Origin: Thermoanaerobacterium xylanolyticum LX-11
GTDB taxonomy: Bacteria; Bacillota; Thermoanaerobacteria; Thermoanaerobacterales; Thermoanaerobacteraceae
DNA length: 64,000 nucleotides
Assembly (NCBI RefSeq): GCF_000189775.2
Contig: NC_015555.1
Location: forward strand, 1,561,001-1,625,000
Direction of reading: 5' to 3'
Of this stretch, positions 10,835 through 19,209 are shown in pieces. The translations under genes were made by a program, and so were the position numbers. Each line of letters starts with the position of its first letter. Position 1 is the first letter of the stretch. Below the pieces are notes generated by a model. It was given only the letters and a program-made list of their open reading frames with translations. It ran no database searches and was not told where the DNA came from.

Positions 10835-11095
10835 TCACTTGTACAGAGATTTGAAAAGACCATCAACACCTTTTAATGGCACATGACTATGTTGTCCCAA
10901 AAAAGTTATGTTGAGAAAATCTTTGCTTATAGCAACCTTAAATATGCTTTGACTTGCAATACCTGTTGTCAAAGCATTAAACGTGTAATCCACTTGAAAT
11001 ATGCATAACGTGATAAAAATTATGTAGATGGATATGAATAAATATAGCATTCTCAGCTTTCTAAGCCTTTCTTTTTTCTCTTTTACCCTGCTCAA
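10835..11095 (-). CDS. small single-pass membrane protein, unknown function
   Basis: Not recognised. The 86-aa product has a short basic N-terminus (VKEKKERLRKLRM), one membrane segment (about residues 17-36, LFISIYIIFITLCIF), then about 45 residues outside or inside the membrane, ending with a Gly-Val-Asp-Gly-containing tail. I choose the TTG start at 11095 because a full AGGAGG lies nine bases upstream, inside the end of the glycosyltransferase gene; the longer frame starts before that SD. It directly follows the GT4 gene (stop 11100), so it is probably translationally coupled with the envelope cluster. Confidence 0.7.
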   Translation of the reverse strand: MSRVKEKKERLRKLRMLYLFISIYIIFITLCIFQVDYTFNALTTGIASQSIFKVAISKDFLNITFLGQHSHVPLKGVDGLFKSLYK

Positions 11096-11099
11096 ACTT

Positions 11100-12221
11100 T
11101 CATTTCCTCCTAAGTTCATCGTACAAAAGATCCAATTCTTTTATCATCTTTTCTTTCGAAAAATTGCTTAAAATATATTCTTTGCCTTTTTTTGAAAATT
11201 TATTTCTCAAATCTTCATTTAATGCAAGAACTTCAATAGCATTAGCCAAATCTTTAGGAGCCTCAGATTTTACGATGATTCCATTTTCATCATTTTTAAC
11301 TATTTCAGGTATTCCTCCAACATCTGTAGCAATGACAGGTACACCTAACGCCATAGCCTCAGCAACCGATATGCCAAAACCTTCACTGCGAGACGGCAAT
11401 ACAAAAATATCTATACTGCTTAAAAATTTGAATATATCTTCTATAAATCCCAAAAATTCTACATTATCAAGCTTTAATTCCCCAACCATTTCTTTAAGAT
11501 ATTCCATATAAGGCCCATCACCTGCTATAAAGACAAATGCTTTAATTTTTCCCCTAAGTATATTCAACGCTTCAATGAGATCTTGAACACCTTTTGACGG
11601 TATAAGCCTTGCAACACAACCAATTATAAAAGTATCTGAAGCTATGTCGTATTTTTCTCTCAGATTCAATGGCGTACTAATGAATTGCGGCATATCAATG
11701 CAGTTATATACTACACGTACTTTATCAGACGGTATGCTTTCTTCATCTACAACGGCATTTTTAAGAGCGTAAGACACTGCAACTACTGCATCTGTCTTTT
11801 TATTTAAATACTTATTGATTGTCAGATAAAAATACTTTTTTATCTTATTCATATTTTTGTAGTTAGGAAAATTGTGTACTGTCACAACGATCTTTAAATT
11901 GTATCCCAGTGAAGCCAGTCTTCCAACTGAGGATGCTTTTGCTCCATGAAAATGAATAATATGTGGTCTGAAATCATCTATAATAGCTCTAAGCTTCTTT
12001 ATCGCAACAAAATCTTTTTTAAAATTTATTCCATCGCAAATATCAACACAATAAACAGATACACCATCTTCTCTCAAGTCATCCGTTGTTTTTTTATCAA
12101 AAGAGCAGCCAACAGCTAATTGATACTTGTCTTTATTAAGTCCATTAAGAATCGACAGCAGATGCTTCTTCATGCCGCCTTCTGCTTCCCTTACAACATG
12201 TAAAACTCTTGTTTTTTCCAA
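11100..12221 (-). CDS. GT4-family glycosyltransferase
   Basis: Retaining GT-B glycosyltransferase that transfers a sugar from a nucleotide-sugar donor; acceptor unknown. The N-terminal Rossmann half has VREAEGGMKKHLLSIL and IIHFHGAKASS. The C-terminal donor-binding half has IGCVARLIPSKGVQDLIEA, FIAGDGPYMEYL and the GT4 EX7E-type region SRSEGFGISVAEAMALGVPVIATDVGGIPE. 373 aa, complete. It lies 7 bases downstream of the large membrane AlkP-like protein, which suggests the two build or modify the same surface glycopolymer. That role is inference. Confidence 0.88.
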   Translation of the reverse strand: MEKTRVLHVVREAEGGMKKHLLSILNGLNKDKYQLAVGCSFDKKTTDDLREDGVSVYCVDICDGINFKKDFVAIKKLRAIIDDFRPHIIHFHGAKASSVGRLASLGYNLKIVVTVHNFPNYKNMNKIKKYFYLTINKYLNKKTDAVVAVSYALKNAVVDEESIPSDKVRVVYNCIDMPQFISTPLNLREKYDIASDTFIIGCVARLIPSKGVQDLIEALNILRGKIKAFVFIAGDGPYMEYLKEMVGELKLDNVEFLGFIEDIFKFLSSIDIFVLPSRSEGFGISVAEAMALGVPVIATDVGGIPEIVKNDENGIIVKSEAPKDLANAIEVLALNEDLRNKFSKKGKEYILSNFSKEKMIKELDLLYDELRRK

Positions 12222-12227
12222 TCTATT

Positions 12228-14420
12228 TCACTCCTTTATAATTTTACTTTCATCAATGATAATATCAATAAGCATTGGCACAGTATAGACCATCGTTGTA
12301 GCCGCCGCAACAACACCTGAATCGTTAAAAACTAAAGCAAAAATACTTCCTACTACGGTGGATAAAAAGCTTATGTATACATATTTTTGCTCGTTAAGAA
12401 TCTTCTTTAAAGCGCCAACTGGTTTATAAAAAAGTACAAAGAGTACAAACACCAGCGTAACTAAAACCCTGCTCCATACAGAATACTTAAAAAGTTTTAA
12501 ATTCATGCTAATCTTTCTTGCAAATATCTGAATAAGAGGGTAAATCCCATTGTTTTTCACTAAATTGAATGTCTGCCCTATGTGCGTTTGCTCTGATACA
12601 GGTCTTAAAGAGTCAAGATAAAACAGCAAAAATAATAATACAACGATACTTCCACCTACAAACAAAATATTTTTAATGTTAAGTCTTTTGCCAAATAAGT
12701 ACATAGACGCAACTGAAAATGCTGCAAATGCGGCTATACCGCCGCCTACATTCGTCCCTAAAGACGGCGACGCTATAAAGTAGAGGGCGATAATGTAAAT
12801 CAATATATTTGCAAATATTAGATATCTTTTGTCAATATTCCTAAATGTCTCAAATGACAAAAGTGCGAAGCACAATGTAGCTCCTATGAAAATCCCCATG
12901 TACTCATTTCCGATACCGTAGAATCTGGCACCTGCAATTACATCGTAACTTAAAAATGAATTTTTCAAAAGATTATATCCTGTAAGCATGTCCAGCATCA
13001 ATATAGCAGCAGTGAAGGCCGCAATAAAAAAGTATCTAAAACTGCTTTTTTTGACCAATTTATATGTTGTTAATGTAAAGACCGCCGAAACAACAACAAT
13101 TCCTAAAACGCTATTTACGATGTTTTTATAGTCAAATAGAGGCAAAAGCAAGAAACTTATAGGCATAATCGGTATTAAAAGCAAAAAAGGTTTTACTAAA
13201 GTAGAATATTCTTTGAAGAACAGCAGTATAACCAAAGACAAAATCAGTATAAATATCTGCAACATCACATAAGTTTTTAAAAAGTACGGTCTATACGTAT
13301 AGTTAAATGTAAGCTGCTTTTCTAAATTTTCAAGCTTCATTAAATCTCCATTGACATCTGATGAATATAAATTATGTCCAGTTACAAACGCAGGCACATC
13401 TAAGCCAAAATACGTCAATATAGTTGGAAGCAAATCTGTATTTGTAACAACACCCATCCTTTTCGTCGTATCAGATGTTATAAGCTTACCTTTTGCAATA
13501 CCATTTCCATACATTACAATAGGCGCCAAAAAATCACTTTGACCCATTTTTTGAGAAGGCGGCAAAGGAGTGACAATCATAAAAAGAGTATTTCCACTAT
13601 CAGAACGTAAAATTTTCCCGATGAATTCATCAGCATTTTTTAGCGCTTTTTCTTTATTCTCTCTATTTATCTTATCTAATCCGATGTTTTGGTAATCATT
13701 TGCTCTTGCAGTATCGCCTAAATCAAATATGGTTAGAGCCACATTATCTTTAATATTTAGATACTCCTTGTACATGGTATCATAATCTGTCGATATGCCA
13801 TAAGGCATCAACGAATCCTTTTTATTCGTCATATAACTAACATCTCCATAAGGCACGATACCGCTGTAATTCATGCCTATTAAAGGAGCATATCTTTTGT
13901 AATCAACATCTGTATCTTCATTGCCAAAAACAGCCACACTAAGCCCACTATCCTTAAATTTATCCCCTAATAAGCCAGGCCTTATAATATGGTTTCTTTT
14001 AGAGTTGTTTCTGATTATCTGGGCTATATCCAGATTTAAAATTTGTCCTTCTGAAGGAATCTTCCCTGTATTCCTCTCATAAATTGTGGACGCCAATTCA
14101 TCGTTGTATGTTTCCCATGTGTTGAAATTCAAAGAAGCACCATTAGAGCCAACAGCACGAGTGCCTGTACCAAGTGTCATAAAAACACTTTCCAAAGATC
14201 TACCACCATCAGCATTGACAGTCATAAGGCCATAAGTACCATTCTCTATCATCTTATTAATATTTTTTAAATCAACATTTAAAAAATCATCGATAGCAAC
14301 CCTATTTAATATAAATACTACGGCCTTTTTCCCGTCCTGTCCAGTTTGTGCATAAGAAAAAGAAAATACACCCAAGAAGAAAAGCAAAACTAAAAAAAAT
14401 AAAACAAACTTGTTTTTCAT
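12228..14420 (-). CDS. polytopic membrane protein with degenerate alkaline-phosphatase-like ectodomain
   Basis: Function unknown. About 730 aa. A signal-anchor (FVLFFLVLLFFLGVFSFSYA) is followed by a ~350-residue extracellular domain that reads like the AlkP/phosphopentomutase fold: VVFILNRVAIDDF where active enzymes have VxxDG, TLGTGTRAVGS, and near its end NTDLLPTILTYFGLDVP. The acidic and His metal ligands usually seen (DG, SDHG) are not visible, so it may be non-catalytic. The C-terminal half has about ten membrane segments with motifs GARFYGIGNEYMG, GTNVGGGIAA and NDSGVVAAAT. The ATG at 14420 has CAGGAGGCAACG upstream. It forms a unit with the GT4 gene and the 86-aa membrane protein. Confidence 0.75.
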   Translation of the reverse strand: MKNKFVLFFLVLLFFLGVFSFSYAQTGQDGKKAVVFILNRVAIDDFLNVDLKNINKMIENGTYGLMTVNADGGRSLESVFMTLGTGTRAVGSNGASLNFNTWETYNDELASTIYERNTGKIPSEGQILNLDIAQIIRNNSKRNHIIRPGLLGDKFKDSGLSVAVFGNEDTDVDYKRYAPLIGMNYSGIVPYGDVSYMTNKKDSLMPYGISTDYDTMYKEYLNIKDNVALTIFDLGDTARANDYQNIGLDKINRENKEKALKNADEFIGKILRSDSGNTLFMIVTPLPPSQKMGQSDFLAPIVMYGNGIAKGKLITSDTTKRMGVVTNTDLLPTILTYFGLDVPAFVTGHNLYSSDVNGDLMKLENLEKQLTFNYTYRPYFLKTYVMLQIFILILSLVILLFFKEYSTLVKPFLLLIPIMPISFLLLPLFDYKNIVNSVLGIVVVSAVFTLTTYKLVKKSSFRYFFIAAFTAAILMLDMLTGYNLLKNSFLSYDVIAGARFYGIGNEYMGIFIGATLCFALLSFETFRNIDKRYLIFANILIYIIALYFIASPSLGTNVGGGIAAFAAFSVASMYLFGKRLNIKNILFVGGSIVVLLFLLFYLDSLRPVSEQTHIGQTFNLVKNNGIYPLIQIFARKISMNLKLFKYSVWSRVLVTLVFVLFVLFYKPVGALKKILNEQKYVYISFLSTVVGSIFALVFNDSGVVAAATTMVYTVPMLIDIIIDESKIIKE

Positions 14421-14521
14421 CGTTGCCTCCTGAATAACAGTTTTATACATAAATCATAATTATATACAGTATAATAAGCCTCTTTTTATCTAAACATAAA
14501 ACTAGATTGGGGGCATCAAAA

Positions 14522-15220
14522 TTGAAAAAATCATTTAAATTCATTTGTATATATTGTACCATATCTTTGGTACTATTATCCACAATTTTACCGTTGATAT
14601 TAAGCAATAATACAGCATTTTCAACACCAGACAATCCATTAAAAGGCAAAATCATACTAATCGATCCTGGGCATGGAGGAATAGATGGTGGCACAAACTC
14701 TGGAAATATACTTGAAAAAAACATCAATTTAGAAGCATCAATAATCTTAAAAACAGAGTTGATAAATCGCGGAGCAAAAGTAATGATGACAAGAGATAAA
14801 GATGTTTCTTTAGAAAATCTATGTAAAGACAATGACTACAGACATAGACGCGATTTAAAAGCGAGAGTAAATATGATAAACACCAACGATATAGATGCAT
14901 ATATCAGCATACACGTCAATGCTGTCAACAATGCTCCGTATGTAAAAGGTCCAATGGTCTTTTACTCAAATACTAATATAAACAGTAAAACATTGGCATC
15001 ATATGTGCAAGATTCTTTAAATACCATTGCTGGAACAAATAGAAATCCAAATGTTGCAGACTACTTTTTGCTGACAAATGTAAGAAAGACAGGAATCTTA
15101 GTAGAACTTGGCTTTATCACAAACAATGAAGACAAAAACCTACTCATCAAAAAAGACTATTTAAAGAAACTATCTACTGGCATTGTAATTGGCTTAGAAA
15201 AATACTTTGAAAACAAATAA
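14522..15220 (+). CDS. cwlD: N-acetylmuramoyl-L-alanine amidase CwlD-like (germination/cortex)
   Basis: Zinc amidase (Amidase_3). CwlD produces the muramic-delta-lactam of spore cortex. After an N-terminal membrane anchor (FICIYCTISLVLLSTIL), the catalytic domain has the ligands in DPGHGGIDGG, NLEAS and ISIHVNA, and the catalytic Glu region ILVELGFITN. About 232 aa with no extra wall-binding domains, as expected for CwlD. The start is TTG 14522 with GGGGG eight bases upstream. It is divergent from the AlkP-like gene and convergent with spoIIP; nearby gpr and spoIIP support a sporulation role. The symbol is by family and context. Confidence 0.85.
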   Translation: MKKSFKFICIYCTISLVLLSTILPLILSNNTAFSTPDNPLKGKIILIDPGHGGIDGGTNSGNILEKNINLEASIILKTELINRGAKVMMTRDKDVSLENLCKDNDYRHRRDLKARVNMINTNDIDAYISIHVNAVNNAPYVKGPMVFYSNTNINSKTLASYVQDSLNTIAGTNRNPNVADYFLLTNVRKTGILVELGFITNNEDKNLLIKKDYLKKLSTGIVIGLEKYFENK

Positions 15221-15235
15221 AGAGGCAAAACCGCA

Positions 15236-16417
15236 TTATTTGGCAAGTCCATCATCTTTCAATACTAAATAAATTGCTTTGGCTAAGTATGGCGTGGAAT
15301 TTAAGGCCTCCTCCAAAGTATTGTAATTACTGCCTAGTTCAATCAAAATTCCTTTTTCTGAAAAGTGTTGGTTGTATTCAGCGTACTGATGAATCTCTAT
15401 CCCTAATGATATATCTGGATATAATTCATTCAGTTTATCGCTAATCTGTTTCGCAAACTCGTAATTCTTTTTCCAGTCTTCATTCATATCTGCAGTCCTT
15501 CGAGAACCAATTATGAACATTATTTTCGCAACTGTCTGTCCATTTATTTCCATTGTATATTTTTTTCTGTAATCTTGATTTGGTAGGCTACTTAAAACAG
15601 GTATTGTATCAACCCCTGGCTGCATTACACTTCCATATCCATCACGGTGCAAATCAATAGTTACCTTGATGGAGGGGTATTCCTCCAAATATTTTTTTAC
15701 TGATAAAGAAGAATTGTAGTATGACTGATCGTAATTGTAATCGTGTATTGTGCGATCATGCAAAACGCTAATACCATAATCTTTAGTCAAATATTCTGTC
15801 AAACTGTCTCCTACTCTTACCATGTTGTAATTGAGATCATTTGTTCTATCATATCCATATGCAGCTACATATTTATTTTTTAAAGTCGCAACGTACGATT
15901 CCATCGTATGTGTATGGTAAAGCAATATAAGTGGCTTGCCAGTATCAACGTTACTGACATTTGTCACACTTGTATTCATCTCACTTTTTTTTGATGCTTC
16001 ATTTGCCACTTCGTTATTTTTATTTTGATTAGCATTGAGATTCTCTGCAACTTGCGTATTAGATGTATTATCTTTTTCTCCTTTGTCTATTTGAGCAATA
16101 ATGGGAATTTGATACTTTAATATTTTAAGAGGATCTCTTTGATTTAGATTAAACATTGAAGCCATAGTCAAATCTCTATCGTAAAATCCTTCAGCTTTAT
16201 AGCCAACATCAACAGTTGGCATCGTATAATTTAAAGCAGTTATAAACATGCCATTAATGCTATTGTACTCTTCGGCAAAAGTCTCTGTTTCAAAATTTAT
16301 ATTGGCAGCTTCTATGTCATTTGTCATAAGCCATCTATAAAATAAAATATTAAAAAGCAATAAAATCACAAAAGACACCTTTTTAAGGCGATAATACCTT
16401 AGCGAACTTCTGTACAA
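15236..16417 (-). CDS. spoIIP: stage II sporulation protein P (SpoIIP), engulfment amidase/endopeptidase
   Basis: Peptidoglycan hydrolase of the SpoIID-SpoIIP-SpoIIM engulfment machine in the mother cell membrane. N-terminal membrane anchor (VSFVILLLFNILFYRWL), a Asn/Thr/Ser-rich spacer (about 125-160), then the SpoIIP domain with LILLYHTHTMESY, VTIDLHRDG, MFIIGSRR, IEIHQYAEYNQHFS and GILIELGSNYNTLEEA. Start TTG 16417 with GAGAGGTG six bases upstream; that SD lies in the 3' arm of a long hairpin (16420-16472). About 393 aa. gpr lies directly upstream, as in Bacillus (gpr-spoIIP). Confidence 0.94.
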   Translation of the reverse strand: MYRSSLRYYRLKKVSFVILLLFNILFYRWLMTNDIEAANINFETETFAEEYNSINGMFITALNYTMPTVDVGYKAEGFYDRDLTMASMFNLNQRDPLKILKYQIPIIAQIDKGEKDNTSNTQVAENLNANQNKNNEVANEASKKSEMNTSVTNVSNVDTGKPLILLYHTHTMESYVATLKNKYVAAYGYDRTNDLNYNMVRVGDSLTEYLTKDYGISVLHDRTIHDYNYDQSYYNSSLSVKKYLEEYPSIKVTIDLHRDGYGSVMQPGVDTIPVLSSLPNQDYRKKYTMEINGQTVAKIMFIIGSRRTADMNEDWKKNYEFAKQISDKLNELYPDISLGIEIHQYAEYNQHFSEKGILIELGSNYNTLEEALNSTPYLAKAIYLVLKDDGLAK

Positions 16418-16419
16418 TG

Positions 16420-16472
16420 AAAGCACCTCTCTTTGGTTTTATACTATAAATTATTCACAAGAGAAGTGCTTT
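16420..16472 (-). promoter_or_regulatory. hairpin sequestering the spoIIP ribosome-binding site
   Basis: Inverted repeat in the gpr-spoIIP gap: AAAGCACTTCTCTT (16472-16459 read on the minus strand) pairs with AAGAGAGGTGCTTT (16433-16420), 13 of 14 Watson-Crick pairs plus one G-U, with a 25-base AT-rich loop. The 3' arm contains the SD of spoIIP and ends two bases before its TTG start. No T-tract follows, so it is not a terminator. A gpr read-through mRNA would have its SD paired. Confidence 0.8.
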
Positions 16473-16481
16473 ATTACTAAT

Positions 16482-17453
16482 TTAATGTACAAGTTGGTTC
16501 ATCTCATCTACTGTCAAATTTGGTTGTAAAGCTAAATTAATTCCTCTTGACAAAATAGATGAAATATTTTTAATAAGAAGATCTATCTCCTTTGGCGTGA
16601 CTATGAGATTTTCTTCAGGACTTAATACCTCTTTTATTAAAGCGTATTTATCTTCATCATTCATATTTTTCAATACATTGTATAGAGGACTATCGCTTTC
16701 TACATTGTTTTTTAATGCACTTTCAAGATGTTCTATAGCATCATTGGCAATTGTAGCTGCATCTACTACGGTTGGAACACCTATCGCAATTACAGGAACA
16801 CCTAAGCTTTCCATGTTGATAGCAGATCTTTTATTCCCTATTCCAGATCCAGGACTAATGCCTGTATTTGAAATCTGTATTGTTGTCGCAAGCCTTTCAA
16901 CTCGCCTCGATGCAAGAGCATCTATTGTGATGACTAGATCAGGTTTTATCTTATCAACAACGCTTTTAACAATTTCTGCCGTCTCAATACCTGTTATACC
17001 TAATACACCGGGAGCCATGGCACTTACAGCACATATATTTTCGCCAAACTGCAGAGGTGCTAATTCTTTCAAATGGCGAGTCACAACAATATTTTCAATT
17101 GCTTTTGGCCCAAGTGCATCTGGCGTCACATTCCAATTGCCTAAACCTATTACAAGGACTTTCATATTGACATTAACATTAGAGATTTTCTTTATTACAT
17201 CGGCAAGTTTTTGTGCTACTTTGTCTTCAAGTTCAATATCCCTGTACTTTAAGTCAGGAACCTCTATAGTTATATAATCTCCTATAGCTTTTCCCATCGC
17301 TTTAGCACCGTCATCGTCCACAATGGTTACTTTAACTATTTTTATGTTGTCATCTTGGCTTTCATCTACTAAAACGCCTGGGATCTCTCCCGCATGTCCA
17401 CCTTTATACATTTCACGGGCTTCAACAGCAAGATCTGTCCTTATATTGAACAT
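16482..17453 (-). CDS. gpr: germination protease GPR
   Basis: Spore endopeptidase (peptidase family A25) that degrades small acid-soluble spore proteins at germination. It is made as a zymogen; the N-terminus MFNIRTDLAVEAREMY matches the autoprocessed propeptide region. Further markers are VLVIGLGNWNVTPDALGPKAI, SAMAPGVLGITGIETAEIV and ITIDALASRRVERLATTIQISNTGISPGSGIGNKR (abbreviated by position, residues about 175-210). 323 aa, slightly shorter than the Bacillus form. Located directly upstream of spoIIP. Confidence 0.96.
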   Translation of the reverse strand: MFNIRTDLAVEAREMYKGGHAGEIPGVLVDESQDDNIKIVKVTIVDDDGAKAMGKAIGDYITIEVPDLKYRDIELEDKVAQKLADVIKKISNVNVNMKVLVIGLGNWNVTPDALGPKAIENIVVTRHLKELAPLQFGENICAVSAMAPGVLGITGIETAEIVKSVVDKIKPDLVITIDALASRRVERLATTIQISNTGISPGSGIGNKRSAINMESLGVPVIAIGVPTVVDAATIANDAIEHLESALKNNVESDSPLYNVLKNMNDEDKYALIKEVLSPEENLIVTPKEIDLLIKNISSILSRGINLALQPNLTVDEMNQLVH

Positions 17454-17457
17454 AATC

Positions 17458-17784
17458 TCACCTCAATTCTGTAGGTATAAAAGCATCAACAAGCCCAATT
17501 ACAAAAGCAGCTATTATTGAACCCAATATAGTAGCATGTATTGTTGGAACTATAAATTGAGATACGTATATTACTATTGCTGCAACTATGAAACCAACAA
17601 CACCTCTACTTCTCGGAGAAACATTTTGACCAAGCATTGCCTCAACTATATATCCCAGCAATGCAATCACAATTGCTGATATCAAAGCACCCCAAAATCC
17701 AGCCACACTAAATCCTGGGACAAGATAACCTACGATCATTAAAACAATCGCTGAAACTACAAATCTAATTATAGCTTTTAACAT
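17458..17784 (-). CDS. small membrane protein, phage holin 4_2 / YvlD family
   Basis: About 108 aa, four hydrophobic segments (AIIRFVVSAIVLMIVGYL, ALISAIVIALLGYIVEAML, VVGFIVAAIVIYVS, ILGSIIAAFVIGLVDAF). This matches the Phage_holin_4_2 family that includes YvlD, a chromosomal membrane protein with no proven holin function. ATG 17784 is preceded by TAGGAGGTGAT. Its stop is 5 bases before gpr, so it may be co-expressed with gpr. Nothing else phage-like is nearby; the family name should not be read as prophage evidence. Confidence 0.8.
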   Translation of the reverse strand: MLKAIIRFVVSAIVLMIVGYLVPGFSVAGFWGALISAIVIALLGYIVEAMLGQNVSPRSRGVVGFIVAAIVIYVSQFIVPTIHATILGSIIAAFVIGLVDAFIPTELR

Positions 17785-17867
17785 AAAATCACCTCCTAAA
17801 AATATAATTGACATTTTAAAAAATATTATTCGCATAAGGTTGTACTAAACTGCTTTCCTGAATTGTA

Positions 17868-17896
17868 TTGCAAAAAATGCTTTTTCGTGGTAAAAT
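17868..17896 (+). promoter_or_regulatory. rpsT promoter
   Basis: TTGCAA, 17-base spacer, TAAAAT, placed about 32 bases before the rpsT start. Divergent from the YvlD-like gene. Confidence 0.65.
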
Positions 17897-17927
17897 TACT
17901 TTTGATTGATTTGAGGAGGTGAATGGT

Positions 17928-18194
17928 TTGGCAAACATAAAATCAGCTAAGAAAAGAATACTTGTAACAAAAAGAAGGACATTGGAGAATAAAATAGTAA
18001 AATCAAAAGTTAGAACAGCTATTTCTAAATTCGAAAAGAGTTTAGCAGAAGGTAACATAGATAATACAAAAGCAGCTTTAATTAATGCTATAAGAGAACT
18101 TGATAAAGCATATTCAAAAGGCACATTGCACAAGAATACAGTTGCAAGAAAGAAATCAAGATTATATGCAAAATTTAATGCATTAAATGCTTAA
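17928..18194 (+). CDS. rpsT: 30S ribosomal protein S20
   Basis: Small basic 16S rRNA-binding protein: ANIKSAKKRILVTKRR at the N-terminus, KAYSKGTLHKNTVARKKSRL at the C-terminus, helical throughout. 88 aa. The start is TTG 17928, with GAGGAGGTG eight bases upstream; the in-frame GTG at 17919 lies inside that SD. A TTG start for S20 is common in bacteria and is linked to its autoregulation in E. coli. Confidence 0.97.
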   Translation: MANIKSAKKRILVTKRRTLENKIVKSKVRTAISKFEKSLAEGNIDNTKAALINAIRELDKAYSKGTLHKNTVARKKSRLYAKFNALNA

Positions 18195-18217
18195 AAAGCG
18201 TACGTCGTACGCTTTTT
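18193..18217. terminator. bidirectional terminator between rpsT and holA
   Basis: Perfect 12-bp arms AAAAAGCGTACG / CGTACGCTTTTT with a single-base centre. It sits exactly between the two facing stop codons and overlaps both, giving A- and T-tracts in each direction. Confidence 0.92.
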
Positions 18218-19209
18218 TAATTGCAAAGCTTTCTTATCAATGATTCCAAAGCTAAATTACCATCATAACTTGACTTTAATTCCCTGTCACATTTTACGCA
18301 CAATTTATATGCATTTAAAAGCTCTTTTTCTTTAAAACACTTTGATTGCTGTATAATATCGTTAATTGAAAAATAAGGTATTCCTAGGCTTTGCTGCAGT
18401 TCCTTTTTATCAATTTTTTTCAACAACAGATATTTAGCTTTTATGAGAATTCGAAACTGTCGTGCAATCATAGCTAATATACCAATTGGATTTTCTTCAT
18501 TCAAAATCATTTTGTTCAATATGTATATAGCTACTTTTTCCTGTCTTAAACCTATTGCGTTTACCAATTTAAATACACTCTCAGCAGTTGATGCTGATAT
18601 AACGTCTTTCACGTCATCTATAAGCACTTCTTGGCCATCACTGTAAGACACAATTTTTTTGATTTCATTTAAGAGGGTATATAAGTCCACACCTACGCTT
18701 TTAACAATATATTCTGCGACAGGTTTTTTTATGACCTTTCCATAGATTCTAACAAAAAACCCCACATAATTGACTGCTTCATCAAATTTTAAATGTTCGA
18801 AATTTACGATAGCACCATGTTTACTTATTGCTTTGAATATTCTTTTTCTCGTGTCGATTTTATCCTTAAACACAAACGCAATACAACTGTCTGTGTTTCC
18901 ACCTTCAATCCGCTTGATTATAGCATCGACAGTATCGTCATTTATCTTTTTTAGAACATCATCATCTTTTATTAAAACAAACCTATGTTCAGACATAAAT
19001 GGAAGAGTTTCTAAACTGTCTATTATATTTTTATCATTAGCATCTTCAATCATGGAATAATTCATTATTTCTGTGCCTTCAGCTATTAACTTACTTTTTA
19101 ATTTTTTAATAGCTTCATCGATCAAAAATCTTTCCTCACCGTAAAAAACATAAGCAGGCAAAAAACCTTTATTTATAATCTCCAAAAATTCTTTGTAATT
19201 CACTGCCAT
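18217..19209 (-). CDS. holA: DNA polymerase III subunit delta
   Basis: Clamp-loader delta subunit that opens the beta sliding clamp. The N-terminus has PAYVFYGEERFLIDEAIKKL, followed by the typical FMSEHRFVLIKD segment. The middle has the YILNKMILNEENPIGILAMIARQFRILIKAKYLL stretch (about residues 205-240) and the C-terminus ends in NLALESLIRKL. 330 aa. The ATG overlaps the comEC stop by one base (TGATG). comEC-holA-rpsT is a conserved neighbourhood in Firmicutes. Confidence 0.95.
   Translation of the reverse strand: MAVNYKEFLEIINKGFLPAYVFYGEERFLIDEAIKKLKSKLIAEGTEIMNYSMIEDANDKNIIDSLETLPFMSEHRFVLIKDDDVLKKINDDTVDAIIKRIEGGNTDSCIAFVFKDKIDTRKRIFKAISKHGAIVNFEHLKFDEAVNYVGFFVRIYGKVIKKPVAEYIVKSVGVDLYTLLNEIKKIVSYSDGQEVLIDDVKDVISASTAESVFKLVNAIGLRQEKVAIYILNKMILNEENPIGILAMIARQFRILIKAKYLLLKKIDKKELQQSLGIPYFSINDIIQQSKCFKEKELLNAYKLCVKCDRELKSSYDGNLALESLIRKLCN

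Noticed and set aside
17458-17784. Phage holin-like protein as a sign of a prophage
   Set aside because: The YvlD-type holin_4_2 family is chromosomal in many Firmicutes and no phage genes surround it.
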